Below the pieces are notes generated by a model. That model was given only the letters and a program-made list of their open reading frames with translations, was not told where the DNA came from and did no database searches. DNA of 61,280 bases, from assembly GCF_014897815.1 (NCBI RefSeq), contig NZ_JABUZG010000041.1:1-61280 (forward strand). The letters run 5' to 3'. How positions within the stretch are numbered: the stretch's first letter is position 1; the number at the start of each line of letters is the position of its first letter. A program made the position numbers and the translations under genes. The stretch is from Psychrobacter sp. PG1 (GTDB taxonomy: Bacteria > Pseudomonadota > Gammaproteobacteria > Pseudomonadales > Moraxellaceae). Shown here piece by piece: positions 36,504 through 47,162 of this stretch.

Positions 36504-39107
36504 CTAGGTCAACTGAGCAACGTTAATTTTGTCGGCTTCTTCAGTATAAGAATCCATACGATCGAAGTTCATGTACTGATACACTTCCTCGCCCATGCTA
36601 TCAAGCATACCAGCATACTGCTGATATTCTTCGTTGGTTGGCAATTTACCAAGTACCGCTGCGACTGCTGCAAGCTCGGCAGAAGCTAGATATACGTTAG
36701 CGCCTTGACCCAAACGGTTCGGGAAGTTACGAGTAGACGTCGATACCGCAGTAGACTTCGGTGCGATACGTGCTTGGTTACCCATACATAGCGAACAACC
36801 TGGCATCTCAGTACGAGCGCCGGCTTGAGCGTAGATGTTGTAGTAACCCTCTTCCATCAACTGACGCGCATCCATCTTAGTCGGCGGCGCAATCCATAGA
36901 CGAGTTTTCAAACTACCTGCTGGTACGTCTTGTAGCAGTTTACCCGCAGCGCGGAAATGACCGATGTTAGTCATACATGAACCAATGAACACTTCATCAA
37001 TGGTATCGCCGGCGACATCAGCCAACGTTTTTGCATCGTCTGGATCGTTCGGGCAGCAAAGGATAGGCTCTTTGATAGTGCTCATATCGATAGTCATATC
37101 GATGGCGTATTCAGCATCAGCATCAGCGCGTAATAGGCTTGGGTTCGCTAGCCATTCTTGCATCTGCTCGATACGACGGCTGATAGTACGCGCATCGCCA
37201 TAGCCTTCTGAGATCATCCATTTTAGAAGGGTAATGTTTGAGTTTAAGTACTCAGTCACTGACGCTTCAGACAAAGTGATGGTACAACCAGCAGCACTAC
37301 GCTCAGCTGAGGCATCAGATAACTCAAATGCTTGCTCAGCGGTCAAGTCTTCTAGACCTTCGATCTCTAAGATACGACCATTAAACTCGTTGATTTTGCC
37401 TTTCTTATCAACGGTCAATAGACCTTCTTTGATCGCTTGATAAGGGATCGCATGAACCAAGTCACGCAACGTGATACCAGCCTGACGTTCGCCAACGAAG
37501 CGGACACGGACAGATTCAGGCATATCAAGTGGCATAACACCAGTCGCTGCTGCAAATGCCACTAGACCAGAACCTGCTGGGAACGAGATACCCATTGGGA
37601 AACGAGTATGCGAGTCACCGCCAGTACCAACGGTATCTGGAAGAAGCATACGGTTCAACCAGCTATGGATAATACCATCGCCCGGACGTAAGCTTACGCC
37701 GCCACGGTTCATAATAAAGTCAGGTAGCGTGTGCTGAGTCTCAACGTCAACTGGCTTTGGATAAGCAGCCGTATGACAGAATGACTGCATGACTAAGTCT
37801 GCTTGGAAGCCCAAACATGCTAGATCTTTTAGCTCATCACGGGTCATAGGACCTGTAGTATCTTGGCTACCAACAGTGGTCATTTTTGGTTCACAGTACA
37901 TACCAGGACGTACGCCTTCTAAACCACAAGCTTTACCGACCATTTTTTGCGCTAGGGTAAAACCTTTGCCCGTATCAACTGGCTCTTCTGGCTTAGCAAA
38001 GATATCTGAATGTCCAAGACCCATGTATGCGCGGGCACGATTGGTCAAACCACGACCAACGATTAAAGGAATACGACCGCCAGCACGAACTTCATCAAGC
38101 AATGTTGGTGAGTTCAATTTGAACGTAGACAACACTTCATCTGAATCATGCTTAGTGATTTTGCCTTCATACGGATAGATGTCAAACACATCACCCATGT
38201 TTAGATTATCAACGGCTACTTTTTCGATTGGCAATGCGCCAGAATCTTCCATGGTGTTAAAGAAGATAGGCGCAATATTGTTACCAAGTACTAGACCGCC
38301 GCCACGTTTGTTTGGCACGTTCGGGATATCATCGCCCATGAGCCACAATACTGAGTTGGTCGCAGATTTACGGCTAGAGCCTGTACCTACCACGTCACCA
38401 ACATAAGCGAGTGGATGGCCTTTTTCTTTTAACGCTTCGATTTGCTTCATTGGACCGACAACGCCCTCTTCGTCAGCAGTGATGCCGTCGCGAGAGTTTT
38501 TGTGCATAGCCAATGAATGCAATGGGATATCAGGGCGGCTCCACGCATCTTGCGCAGGCGACAAGTCATCGGTGTTGGTTTCGCCAGTCACTTTAAACGT
38601 CGTGTAAGTCGTCTTTGCTGGTACAGCATCACGGTTCAAGAACCATTCAGCGTCAGCCCAAGATTGAACCACTTCTTTAGCGATAGCATTGCCCGCTTCT
38701 GCTTTTTCAGTCACGTCATTGAACGCGTCAAACACCAGTAATGTCTTTTTCAACGCTTCAGCAGCATCTTGTGCCACTTCCGCGTCATCCAGTGCAGCAA
38801 CCAATGGTTGAACGTTGTAGCCACCTTGCATCGTGCCTAGTATTTGAACGGCTTTTTGCTTGCTAATAAGTGGTGAAGAGGTTTCACCCTTAAGAATCGC
38901 TGCTAAAAACGCCGCTTTAACGTAAGCCGCTTGGTCAACGCCAGCAGGAATACGGTTTTCTAGCAGGTTCATCAAGAACGCATCTTCGCCTGCTGGTGGA
39001 TTCTTTAGTAGTTCGACCAACTCTGCTACTTGTTTTTCATTCAGTGGTAGCGGAACCGTTCCTAGCTCAGCACGTTCTTCGACATGTTTACGATAAGCTT
39101 CTAACAC
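36504..39107 (-). CDS. acnB: Aconitate hydratase B / 2-methylisocitrate dehydratase (AcnB)
   Basis: It isomerises citrate and isocitrate in the TCA cycle with a 4Fe-4S cluster. The 867-residue length equals that of E. coli AcnB. The N-terminal HEAT-like domain begins [12 protein letters not shown]; the swivel domain has [14 protein letters not shown] and [12 protein letters not shown]; cluster cysteines lie in [17 protein letters not shown] and [10 protein letters not shown]. The start codon is GTG with GAGG nine bases upstream. It is a single-gene unit with a 440-bp upstream region and a terminator. Confidence 0.97.
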   Translation of the reverse strand: MLEAYRKHVEERAELGTVPLPLNEKQVAELVELLKNPPAGEDAFLMNLLENRIPAGVDQAAYVKAAFLAAILKGETSSPLISKQKAVQILGTMQGGYNVQPLVAALDDAEVAQDAAEALKKTLLVFDAFNDVTEKAEAGNAIAKEVVQSWADAEWFLNRDAVPAKTTYTTFKVTGETNTDDLSPAQDAWSRPDIPLHSLAMHKNSRDGITADEEGVVGPMKQIEALKEKGHPLAYVGDVVGTGSSRKSATNSVLWLMGDDIPNVPNKRGGGLVLGNNIAPIFFNTMEDSGALPIEKVAVDNLNMGDVFDIYPYEGKITKHDSDEVLSTFKLNSPTLLDEVRAGGRIPLIVGRGLTNRARAYMGLGHSDIFAKPEEPVDTGKGFTLAQKMVGKACGLEGVRPGMYCEPKMTTVGSQDTTGPMTRDELKDLACLGFQADLVMQSFCHTAAYPKPVDVETQHTLPDFIMNRGGVSLRPGDGIIHSWLNRMLLPDTVGTGGDSHTRFPMGISFPAGSGLVAFAAATGVMPLDMPESVRVRFVGERQAGITLRDLVHAIPYQAIKEGLLTVDKKGKINEFNGRILEIEGLEDLTAEQAFELSDASAERSAAGCTITLSEASVTEYLNSNITLLKWMISEGYGDARTISRRIEQMQEWLANPSLLRADADAEYAIDMTIDMSTIKEPILCCPNDPDDAKTLADVAGDTIDEVFIGSCMTNIGHFRAAGKLLQDVPAGSLKTRLWIAPPTKMDARQLMEEGYYNIYAQAGARTEMPGCSLCMGNQARIAPKSTAVSTSTRNFPNRLGQGANVYLASAELAAVAAVLGKLPTNEEYQQYAGMLDSMGEEVYQYMNFDRMDSYTEEADKINVAQLT

Positions 39108-39547
39108 AATAGTCGTCCTCGTCAGTTGGGAGTATTAGTACATTACGTGGGTAGTCAGCATGACCGCCTGCGTCTATATACTAGATGGAATAATTATTGG
39201 TGCAATCATAGCTTAAAATGCCCTAAATGTTAATGGCTCAGCCTTTAAAAGGCTCATAAAGCGGTTATAAAGGGCTCATATTGAACATTTATTATATAAA
39301 TAGTACCATCAACAATATGATTGAGCAGCCTTGCACAATCGATATATAGCTTGTCATTTTAGTCAAGCACCGCTCGATTTATGATTAAATAAATACGCGG
39401 TGACTGCTAGACGCTTTATAGGATATTATTTGATAAAATATCATCTTGATACGATAGCTTAGAGAAAATATCACTTAGAAAAATAACGCTTGAAAAAACA
39501 GCTTTTATTAACCATATACTAAACGAATAAACATTAAGGATAATGAT
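39108..39547. other. Divergent spacer acnB / carboxymuconolactone decarboxylase-like gene
   Basis: No gene was found. The AT-rich stretch should hold the two promoters. Nothing specific recognised; an AAGGATAATGAT ribosome site precedes the plus-strand gene. Confidence 0.4.
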
Positions 39548-40003
39548 ATGGATAGTAGTGCAGTGGAAAACAAAAGTAGAGAAAACAGCGACATGGAAAA
39601 CAGTAATATAAAGAGTAACGCTAATTATCAAAACGGTCTCAAAGTTCGCACTGACGTGATGGGTGAGGCACATGTCAAACGCTCGCTTGACAGCACGACT
39701 GGATTTACCCAACCATTACAAGACTGGATTATCGAACACGCTTGGGGCAGCACTTGGCAAGATGACTCAGTATTACCGCGCAAATACCGCTCCTTAATCA
39801 CCATTGCTTTTTTAATTGCACAAAAAAGCCCCACTGAGCTAAAAGGGCACATTCGAGGTGCCATCAATAATGGCGCAAGTGTCGCTGAAATTCGAGAAGT
39901 ATTAATGCACAGCTTGTCTTATTGCGGGGCACCTGCCACTCAAGAAGCGTTTCGTGCTGCCATAGAAACCCTGAATGAGTTAAATATTGATATAGATATT
40001 TAA
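39548..40003 (+). CDS. Carboxymuconolactone decarboxylase family protein
   Basis: The 151-residue protein is of the AhpD/PcaC fold. The central RSLITIAFLIAQKSPTELKGHIRGAINNG and the following VAEIREVLMHSLSYCGAPATQEAF are close to PcaC-type decarboxylases (4-carboxymuconolactone decarboxylase). The CxxC of AhpD is absent; only one Cys (SYCG) is present, so a peroxidase role is unlikely. The first 35 residues are a low-complexity Asn/Ser-rich extension. No other beta-ketoadipate genes are nearby, so the physiological substrate is unknown. Confidence 0.82.
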   Translation: MDSSAVENKSRENSDMENSNIKSNANYQNGLKVRTDVMGEAHVKRSLDSTTGFTQPLQDWIIEHAWGSTWQDDSVLPRKYRSLITIAFLIAQKSPTELKGHIRGAINNGASVAEIREVLMHSLSYCGAPATQEAFRAAIETLNELNIDIDI

Positions 40004-40074
40004 AACTATGGTTGCGAGACAAACCATAGTAGCCTTAATGATCCACCTCAAAATGATCAGTTAAACATTATTCA

Positions 40075-40106
40075 TTGAAAATTAGCCCCTAAGTTTCTGC
40101 TATAAT
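40075..40106 (+). promoter_or_regulatory. Candidate extended -10 promoter for lipA
   Basis: TGCTATAAT gives a perfect -10 (40101-40106) with a TGn extension. TTGAAA at 40075-40080 is a possible -35, but with a 20-base spacer, longer than ideal. It lies about 70 bases before the lipA ATG. Confidence 0.4.
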
Positions 40107-40177
40107 GTCCTCACTCACAACACATTCTAATAATTCCATAAACCCTTATACTATAAAGGGTTAAGAGATACTTTATT

Positions 40178-41221
40178 ATGACAACTGCCGTACAAACACA
40201 TGTGCCTGCTGCTAAGGTCAAACCTAAAAAAGCCATTCAAGGCGAAAAGCTACGTGGCTACGATAAAGTTGCTCGTATCCCAATTAAAGTGATTCCGACC
40301 ATCGAGGCCAAGAAAAAGCCAGATTGGATTCGGGTTAAAATGTCTTCGCCCGCTGAAGTAGCTCGTATCAAAGCCACCTTGCGTGAGCAAAAGCTCTATA
40401 CCGTCTGTGAGGAAGCGGCCTGCCCTAACCTACCGCAGTGCTTCGCTGATGGTACGGCGACCTTTATGATTATGGGTGATATCTGTACCCGTCGCTGTCC
40501 GTTCTGTGACGTCGGTCATGGTCGTCCTAATGAGCTAGATGCAGATGAGCCGCGTCACACTGCCGAGACTATTTTAGGTTTGCAGCTTAAGTATGCGGTA
40601 ATCACCTCTGTGGATCGTGACGATCTAAAAGATGGCGGCGCGATGCATTTCGTTGAAGTGCTCAATGAATCTCGCGCACTTAGCCCGAATTGCCTCATTG
40701 AAATATTGGTGCCTGATTTCCGTGGTCGTATGGATATCGCGCTAGACTTGTTAACTGAAACACCGCCAGATGTCTTTAACCATAACATCGAAACCGTGCC
40801 TCGTTTATATAAAGCCTTCCGTCCAGGTTCTGACTATCAGCATTCGTTAGATTTGCTCAAACTCTATAAAGAGCGTCGCCCTGATATCGCGACCAAGTGC
40901 GGTTTTATGGTTGGCCTTGGTGAGACTGAAGAAGAGATTTATGCTTTGCTTGATGACCTAAAAGCGCACAATGTGGATATGATTACGGTTGGTCAGTATC
41001 TGCAACCTAGTAAAAACCACGCGCCTGTCGATCGTTATGTCCATCCAGACGAGTTCCAGCGTTATATGGATTATGGTAAAAAAATTGGCTTCTTTAACAT
41101 TTGGGCAGGCCCAATGGTACGCTCAAGCTACTTTGCCGATCGTCAATATTACGGCGAAGACTGCCCAGCGCCAATCCGTAGTAAAAAAGCATTGGCAGCA
41201 GAAGGCAAACTTGGCTGCTAA
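40178..41221 (+). CDS. lipA: Lipoyl synthase LipA
   Basis: This radical SAM enzyme inserts two sulfurs into octanoyl groups on lipoyl domains. The 347-residue protein has the auxiliary cluster motif [12 protein letters not shown] and the radical SAM motif [13 protein letters not shown], plus the C-terminal [11 protein letters not shown] with the Ser that ligates the auxiliary cluster. It has an N-terminal extension rich in Lys/Pro. No lipB is adjacent. A strong terminator follows, and the next gene is convergent. Confidence 0.97.
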   Translation: MTTAVQTHVPAAKVKPKKAIQGEKLRGYDKVARIPIKVIPTIEAKKKPDWIRVKMSSPAEVARIKATLREQKLYTVCEEAACPNLPQCFADGTATFMIMGDICTRRCPFCDVGHGRPNELDADEPRHTAETILGLQLKYAVITSVDRDDLKDGGAMHFVEVLNESRALSPNCLIEILVPDFRGRMDIALDLLTETPPDVFNHNIETVPRLYKAFRPGSDYQHSLDLLKLYKERRPDIATKCGFMVGLGETEEEIYALLDDLKAHNVDMITVGQYLQPSKNHAPVDRYVHPDEFQRYMDYGKKIGFFNIWAGPMVRSSYFADRQYYGEDCPAPIRSKKALAAEGKLGC

Positions 41222-41268
41222 GTGTCGGGGTTTAATGAGCTAATGCTTAAAAATTAAGTTGAGCATGT

Positions 41269-41309
41269 AAAAAGGGTGAATAACATTTTATGTTATTCAC
41301 CCTTTTTTT
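41269..41309. terminator. Bidirectional terminator lipA / TRAP permease
   Basis: An 18-bp stem AAAAAGGGTGAATAACAT with its complement ATGTTATTCACCCTTTTT and a three-base loop TTT. Both strands end in U-rich runs. Confidence 0.95.
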
Positions 41310-41347
41310 AGCTTTAATAGATTTTTAAAACCTTCAACCGCAACGTC

Positions 41348-43438
41348 TTAAATGGTTAAAGTGGGCGTTGGCTCGCCACTGTTTCTAGTATTAAGGATGG
41401 CGATAGCAATAACGATCATGCCACCCACTAGACCAGTCGTTATTCCAGGATAGATTAACAGCAAAGCTCCGATTGCCAAAACAACGCGTGTTACTGGGCT
41501 CATATCGCTTTTAAAATAACCCTCTAATGCTGCACTAAGTGCGATAACACCCGTAATTGACGTCAATACTACCGTGATAATATCGATAATAGGTGGTAGC
41601 GGGAAGTCCTTAGCAGTTACCGCAAGCCCAGTAGGATCAATCATTAACATCGCTGGACTATAGATAAACATAAACGGCACGATAAATCCGGCGAGTGCCA
41701 GTTTGAGCGATAAAAATCCTGTCTTCATCGGATCGCCACCAGATATGCCCGCACCAGCAAAGGCGGCTAGACACACAGGCGGTGTAATATTGGCAAAAAT
41801 ACCAAAGTAGAAAACAAACATGTGCGCCGACAAAATTGGAATATCAAAGCCAGCTAAGGCTGGTGCTGCCATCGTTGCCGTAATAATATAGGCAGGAATA
41901 GACGGCAGTCCCATGCCCAATACCATCGAGGCAAGCATGGTCAAAATAAGTGTGAAAAATAACGACCCTGCACCAAGTGTGACAATTGATGAGGTCATCA
42001 CCGTTCCAAAGCTGGTTAGACTCACGACTCCGATGATAATACCGACGACTGCACAGGCAGCCATTACCGCGAGCGATTGGCGTGCACCATCTTCTAATGC
42101 CCCCAAAATGTCAGAGAAACCCATCCTGGTCTCTTTTCGCAGCATACTAACCACGACAGTAAAACCAATGGTATAAGCCGCTGCATATCCGACGGGCACA
42201 TTTCTGATTAATAAGAAAATCAAAAATACAATCGGTAGCAGCATATGACCGCGGGCTTTTAACACTTCTTTCACGGCTGGCAAGCTTTCTTTAGCGATAC
42301 CTTTTAGATCACGACGACCAGCGCGAAAATGCACCTGCGCAATGACGCCCAGATAATACAATATCGCTGGCAATAAGGCCGCCAACGCAATTGTGCTATA
42401 CGGCAAGCCTGTTGTCTCCGCCATGATAAAGGCACTCGCGCCCATAATTGGCGGTAATATTTGCCCGCCAACAGAGGCACTTGCCTCAACGGCACCGGCA
42501 AAATCTTTGTGGTAACCAACCTTTTTCATGAGCGGAATGGTAAAGGCACCAGTACTGACCACATTTGACAAAGCAGAGCCATTAATACTGCCCATAAAAC
42601 CACTAGAAATCACCGCTACTTTTGCCGGACCTCCCTTTTTATGACCGGCGATTGCCAATGCCAAATCATTAAACAGCTGCCCCATTCCCGAGCGCGCTAA
42701 GAATGCACCAAAAAGAATGAATAAAAAGATAAAAGTGACCGATGCACCAATCGCAACAGAGTATAAGCCTTCGGTTTTTAGGAATAATTGACCAAAGATA
42801 TCACCCATATCATAAGGACGAGTCAGCAGCCTATCGGGCATAAAGTCTAAGTGGCTGACAAACGGATACGCCAAAAATATCCCTGCCAATATCGGTAAAA
42901 TCCAACCTGTGATACGGCGACTGCCTTCTAATACGCAGACCACCGTAATCAGCGAAAATATCACATCCATCTGATTGGCCATACCGCCACGTGAGGTCAC
43001 GATATCTTGATATTCATATATCAGATAAGCCATGCCAGACAATGAAAGGGCAAACCAAATCCAGTCATACCATGCAACGCGCTGACGGCTGCTTTTTTTA
43101 CTTGCGGGGAAAATTAAGAAAATTAAGGCAAAACCAACGCCCACGTGTACAGAGCGCTGTAGCAGCGCTGGCATGGGATTAAAGGTGATATATAAATGAA
43201 ACAGTGAATATAAAATGCAAAGTCCAGCGATAAAATACTTCACTGGCCCTTGAGTGATGTGCCTTGTGATGGATTCTCTATCATACTTTTCTAATATGGC
43301 TTTATTGTGGGCTTGCTCCTCGAGTTCAGCGTCGACCTGAGTATCAGCATCCGTGTTGGAATGTATAGGCAAGTCGTTATTGATATGGTTATCTGACATC
43401 GTTGTCACATTATTGTGATCCATCACTTGGGAGTTCAT
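41348..43438 (-). CDS. TRAP transporter fused permease (4TM + 12TM), TAXI type
   Basis: This is a 696-residue polytopic membrane protein fusing the small DctQ-like and large DctM-like subunits of a tripartite ATP-independent periplasmic transporter. It has about 17-19 helices, with GSINGSALSNVVSTGAFTIP, SASVGGQILPPIMGASAFIMA and VLGMGLPSIPAYII motifs of the DctM/DUF3394 family. It takes up an organic acid, probably a dicarboxylate or glutamate-like substrate, using an ion gradient. The upstream frame begins earlier, but AAGGA supports ATG 43438. The gene overlaps the end of the DUF1850 gene by 29 bases. Confidence 0.92.
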   Translation of the reverse strand: MNSQVMDHNNVTTMSDNHINNDLPIHSNTDADTQVDAELEEQAHNKAILEKYDRESITRHITQGPVKYFIAGLCILYSLFHLYITFNPMPALLQRSVHVGVGFALIFLIFPASKKSSRQRVAWYDWIWFALSLSGMAYLIYEYQDIVTSRGGMANQMDVIFSLITVVCVLEGSRRITGWILPILAGIFLAYPFVSHLDFMPDRLLTRPYDMGDIFGQLFLKTEGLYSVAIGASVTFIFLFILFGAFLARSGMGQLFNDLALAIAGHKKGGPAKVAVISSGFMGSINGSALSNVVSTGAFTIPLMKKVGYHKDFAGAVEASASVGGQILPPIMGASAFIMAETTGLPYSTIALAALLPAILYYLGVIAQVHFRAGRRDLKGIAKESLPAVKEVLKARGHMLLPIVFLIFLLIRNVPVGYAAAYTIGFTVVVSMLRKETRMGFSDILGALEDGARQSLAVMAACAVVGIIIGVVSLTSFGTVMTSSIVTLGAGSLFFTLILTMLASMVLGMGLPSIPAYIITATMAAPALAGFDIPILSAHMFVFYFGIFANITPPVCLAAFAGAGISGGDPMKTGFLSLKLALAGFIVPFMFIYSPAMLMIDPTGLAVTAKDFPLPPIIDIITVVLTSITGVIALSAALEGYFKSDMSPVTRVVLAIGALLLIYPGITTGLVGGMIVIAIAILNTRNSGEPTPTLTI

Positions 43439-43973
43439 GACACAAATCCTTGTTAAATCTATCAATGAAACCATACGTTTTCGGCATGATCGTTACTTCA
43501 GAATAGTCTGGCACCCAGCGATGAATGAGCATCTGGTAGTTACCATAGTCAATCTCACCTTTGGTAAGCCGTGAGACCACCCAATTGAGCTTAGGCAATT
43601 TCTCATTGATTTGATAACCCAGATAGCCAGGTTTTTGTATCGTAGCAAGCGCTTCGGTTGAGGGTGTGCCCGCCCCAAAAGCTTCAAAATAAGTGGTGGT
43701 CAGAAGCAATGCAGCGTCTTCTGTACTACTGCTGTCTATACGTTGGTATTGCTCTTCCCACCATTGTTTTTCTACAGAGTGTATCCAGCGCAGTTGAAAA
43801 TTTGGCTCGACAAAATAGCAAACTTTATCATTAGCACCATCGATGCCTGCGACACGCACTTCCACCACAGGCTGACGGACAAAGAGATGCCATAGCGTAA
43901 AAAAAACCAGCGCGGCAATGCCTGCCACGCCAATCAATAACCCTAAACGCTTATTTAGCTGCTTGCTCATCAT
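43410..43973 (-). CDS. DUF1850 domain protein of the TAXI-TRAP operon
   Basis: This protein of about 187 residues has one N-terminal membrane helix (LGLLIGVAGIAALVFFTLWHLF) and an extracytoplasmic domain with FQLRWIHSVEKQWWEEQY, typical of DUF1850. Such genes regularly sit between TAXI binding protein and fused permease genes. The frame begins earlier, but the ATG at 43973 (or 43970) just before SKQLNKRLG is likely. It overlaps the binding-protein stop by about 23 bases and the permease start by 29, showing translational coupling. The function is unknown. Confidence 0.85.
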   Translation of the reverse strand: MMSKQLNKRLGLLIGVAGIAALVFFTLWHLFVRQPVVEVRVAGIDGANDKVCYFVEPNFQLRWIHSVEKQWWEEQYQRIDSSSTEDAALLLTTTYFEAFGAGTPSTEALATIQKPGYLGYQINEKLPKLNWVVSRLTKGEIDYGNYQMLIHRWVPDYSEVTIMPKTYGFIDRFNKDLCHELPSDGSQ

Positions 43974-44970
43974 AGTACTTTTTAGCGCCAGGATGGATAG
44001 GTGCGACCATACCTTCACGAGCGGTTGCTAAGCTAATATCATTAGCCGCTTGGTGCGCTGTTTTTAGACCGTCTAAATTGTCAAATAACGCTTTGGTCAG
44101 CTTGTAACCATCTGCTTCAGACAACTCAGAGCTAACCAATAGAGCATTCATGATTGCTGCGGTTGGAATCGCGGCGTCATTGCCATAAGTGCCAGCAGGA
44201 ATCTCAAAGGTCTTAAAGTAAGGCTTAGTCGCAATGATTTCTTGTAGCTTGTCTTGATTGATGGTGATCAACTGTAAGTCTAAGCCCTGCTCTAGCTCCA
44301 TCAATGAAGAGTTTGGCAGACCACTACTAAAGAAAGCCGCTTCAATTTTACCCGCTTTCATACCGTCCGCTGCTTCCGCAAAGCCTAAATAATCAACGGT
44401 AACGTCATCATATGTGATACCAAACCCTTCTAATAGCGTCCGAGCATTTACTTCTGTGCCAGAGCCTTGATCGCCCACAGCGATGCGCTTACCACGTAAG
44501 TCTTCAATATTTTTGATGCCAGATTTTTTGGTGGTGACAATTTGCACCACATTAGGGTACAAGACTGCAATCTGTTGGATGTTGGTTATTGGCTTATCAA
44601 AGTTGTTTTTGCCTTCGACCGCGTCGGTGACTACATCACTAAGCGCCAATACCATATCGACTTTACCTTGGGTCAATAGATTGACATTTTCGACTGAAGC
44701 CCCAGTAGTTTGTGTTTTTGAGTTGACCCCAAAGGTTTTGACATAGACTTCTGATAATGAAGTGCCGATGATGTTATAAGGGCCAGATGCTCCGCCAGTG
44801 GCGATGGTCAGAAACTTGGTATCCAGTTTGTCGGCGGCAGTGTCAGTAGCAGCGCTATCTGTTGCCGTACTGTCTGTACTTTCTGAACTTGGTGATGAGC
44901 ATGCTGTCAGACCTAAAGTGGCGCTTAACATTGCTGATAAAAGTAACGGAGATTTTAGAGAGTTGAGCAT
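43951..44970 (-). CDS. TAXI family TRAP transporter solute-binding lipoprotein
   Basis: The 339-residue protein is a lipoprotein: the signal peptide ends LGLTAC, a good lipobox. It is followed by a Ser/Thr/Asp-rich linker. The mature domain has ITGGASGPYNIIGTSLSEV-type start (LTIATGGASGPYN), VSVENVNLL and IAVGDQGSGTEVNARTLL, all typical of TAXI proteins. It delivers the solute to the fused permease encoded next. AAGGA lies eight bases upstream of the ATG at 44970, better than the ATG nine bases earlier. It is first in the operon. Confidence 0.93.
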   Translation of the reverse strand: MLNSLKSPLLLSAMLSATLGLTACSSPSSESTDSTATDSAATDTAADKLDTKFLTIATGGASGPYNIIGTSLSEVYVKTFGVNSKTQTTGASVENVNLLTQGKVDMVLALSDVVTDAVEGKNNFDKPITNIQQIAVLYPNVVQIVTTKKSGIKNIEDLRGKRIAVGDQGSGTEVNARTLLEGFGITYDDVTVDYLGFAEAADGMKAGKIEAAFFSSGLPNSSLMELEQGLDLQLITINQDKLQEIIATKPYFKTFEIPAGTYGNDAAIPTAAIMNALLVSSELSEADGYKLTKALFDNLDGLKTAHQAANDISLATAREGMVAPIHPGAKKYYDEQAAK

Positions 44971-45487
44971 TGAATTCATCCTTGAAATAATCGAGTTAAT
45001 ACACTTAACGGCATCAATATATCAATAGTGATGCGTTACAGACCTGTAATAATATAGCAATTCTTGCTATAAATAAACTGCCATCCAGATTCCCTCTACA
45101 CTCACACTTTATATGCGAAGCTATTTAAGTAAAGGCGCAGCAGTTCTTGTAATGAATCAATAGCCAAATATAGTCTTGCTATGCGGAACAATGTTTCATA
45201 ATATAATTCATTTAACCAAAGTCTGTGTCTATTGTAAACCTTTATAATCATCTAAATATAAACGAGACTATTTGTTATTTGACAAAAAAATACTGATATA
45301 AAATGACTAGATGGTAGCTCTTAATGCACTTTTACCATACTGTAGGATTGATTATATTTTATATATAAACCCTAAGCCGTTATCTTGTAAGGCAGCTCAC
45401 TTAAAGTAGATCCCGTCTAAATTTATAAATTCGTCACCACATATCTTGGCAACGTTATCTGTTACTCTAAAAATAGGGAAAACCTTT
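44971..45487. other. Divergent spacer TRAP operon / MTA phosphorylase
   Basis: A 517-bp AT-rich spacer with no gene. It should hold the two promoters. A TTG-started frame from 45446 merges with the downstream gene but is not expected to be used. Nothing else was recognised. Confidence 0.45.
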
Positions 45488-46393
45488 ATGACAATATCTA
45501 GTGTAGAAAAGTCAGCGGCAGTATCAGCATTAGTATCTGCCGATATCGCCATCATTGGCGGTAGTGGTCTTTATCAGATGCAAGATTTAACCAATAAACA
45601 TAGTGTCAGCATATCGACGCCTTACGGTACACCTTCTGATGATATTGTCTTAGGTGAATTAAATGGCGTAAAGGTCGCCTTTCTAACTCGTCATGGTCAA
45701 GGTCACAAATTCACCCCTTCCGAAGTGCCTTATCGTGCCAATATTTATGCCCTCAAAAATTTGGGCGTACGTTACGTCATTTCGGTATCGGCAGTGGGGT
45801 CGCTAAGAGAAGCGCTTAAGCCCTTAGATATGGTCATTCCCGATCAAATGATCGATATGACTAAGTATCGAAACAGCAGTTTCTTTGGGGAAGGCGCAGT
45901 GGCACACGTCGCGATGGCTGATCCTTTATGTCCTAAAGTCGCGGATATTCTAACGCGTGCTTATACTCAGGCGCAGATAGCCGAAGGTCAATGTCATGCA
46001 AAAGCCACTTATATCTGTATCGAAGGGCCGCAGTTCTCCACTCGTGCAGAGTCACACTGGTATCGACAGATGCAAGCGGACATCATTGGTATGACCAATA
46101 TGCCAGAGGCTAAGCTTGCTCGTGAAGCGAGTATGGCTTACGCAACGCTCGCATTGGTCACAGACTTTGATAGTTGGCACCCTACCGAAGAAACCGTTAG
46201 TGCAGACTATGCCATAAGAAACCTAATGAAAAATGCTGAAAACGCTCAAGCAGTGATTAAGCAGGCGGTCGCCCTACTCGCTGTAGAACAGCCTGACTCT
46301 ATTGCCCATACAGCTTTAGCTCAAGCGTTAGTCACGCCTGTTGAGGCGATGAATGAAGAGACTAAAACCAGACTTTCAGCATTATTGCCTTAG
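45488..46393 (+). CDS. S-methyl-5'-thioadenosine / thioinosine phosphorylase family (PNP-MTAP)
   Basis: It phosphorolyses a 5'-modified purine nucleoside to base plus sugar-1-phosphate. The protein has 301 residues. Phosphate and ribose site segments are visible: IGGSGLYQM, TRHGQGHKFTPSEVPYRANI, CIEGPQFSTRAES, GMTNMPEAKLAREASM and LVTDFDSWH. Gammaproteobacterial members may prefer methylthioinosine (MTIP); the sequence alone does not settle this. AGGGA is eight bases before ATG 45488. It is convergent with the arsenosugar cluster, where a nucleoside-cleaving step is also expected, so it could serve both. Confidence 0.9.
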   Translation: MTISSVEKSAAVSALVSADIAIIGGSGLYQMQDLTNKHSVSISTPYGTPSDDIVLGELNGVKVAFLTRHGQGHKFTPSEVPYRANIYALKNLGVRYVISVSAVGSLREALKPLDMVIPDQMIDMTKYRNSSFFGEGAVAHVAMADPLCPKVADILTRAYTQAQIAEGQCHAKATYICIEGPQFSTRAESHWYRQMQADIIGMTNMPEAKLAREASMAYATLALVTDFDSWHPTEETVSADYAIRNLMKNAENAQAVIKQAVALLAVEQPDSIAHTALAQALVTPVEAMNEETKTRLSALLP

Positions 46394-46506
46394 CCATACC
46401 AGTTTATGATTACCAAAAAGCCATCGAACTATAATCAACCTAATAGGGTCAACAAAATAGCTCGATGATTTTTTCATACCTAAAAACCCTAAATGATAAG
46501 GCATTC

Positions 46507-47145
46507 TCAATTCTCAATAACTTTATAACCATCAAGCCAGCCATTTGGTAAGTACCGCAAATCTTCAGGCTCATCAATATCAGGCAAAGGTGCTAACAAC
46601 GCTACAGACCAGCTCAATTCTGCCAAGCGCTGTTGAGTAACCTTTGCGACGCTCGCCGTACTCCATTCGATAGTGCTAAATAAACGAGCAGCAACTTGCT
46701 TAAAACCAAACAGTGCATAGCCACCATCAAAAGCAGGAATCATGACGCTATCTTGTGTTTCTAACTGCTGGGCAGCCTGTCGAATACGAATGGTTGTAAG
46801 ACTAGGACAGTCCGTACCTATCAAGATAACGTGCTCGAAACGTGCTAATGCTTGCCGACTGGCGATTAACATACGTAAACCCAAGTCTCCCTCTGCTTGT
46901 GCTGACCATTGCAGCGAGTCAGGCAAACCAAGCGTTTGCCAGCAAGGATCAGTTGGCGCAGGACTAACACATAACTCAACCGTAAAGCCGGTAGCGACTG
47001 CTTGCTCTATACTATGCAATAGTAGTTTATGCCCCATTTGCGCGGCACCTTCAATACCAAGAGCTGGCTGCAAGCGCGTTTTTGCCATGCCCTGTGCGGG
47101 GAACTTGGCAAAGAGGATAATACAAGTTTGTTGGTTTTGATTCAT
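46507..47145 (-). CDS. Arsenosugar-cluster glycosyltransferase (TIGR04282 type)
   Basis: The 212-residue nucleotidyl/glycosyltransferase-like protein has the N-terminal ILFAKFPAQGMAKTRL signature, VILIGTDCPSL (metal-binding Asp) and AFDGGYALFG, matching TIGR04282/DUF2064. It is the last gene of the arsS operon, 17 bases after the broken TIGR04283 gene. Family members occur in arsenosugar clusters and are presumed to process the sugar moiety. Function is by family context. Confidence 0.88.
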   Translation of the reverse strand: MNQNQQTCIILFAKFPAQGMAKTRLQPALGIEGAAQMGHKLLLHSIEQAVATGFTVELCVSPAPTDPCWQTLGLPDSLQWSAQAEGDLGLRMLIASRQALARFEHVILIGTDCPSLTTIRIRQAAQQLETQDSVMIPAFDGGYALFGFKQVAARLFSTIEWSTASVAKVTQQRLAELSWSVALLAPLPDIDEPEDLRYLPNGWLDGYKVIEN

Positions 47146-47162
47146 GGTAAGAGCTTATTCTT

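Noticed and set aside
36964..38741. Several plus-strand frames opposite acnB
   Set aside because: They are antisense shadows of the highly conserved acnB gene, with no ribosome sites.
40005..40030. Terminator after the carboxymuconolactone decarboxylase-like gene
   Set aside because: ACTATGGTT/AACCATAGT forms a 9-bp hairpin, but no T-run follows; function as terminator not supported.
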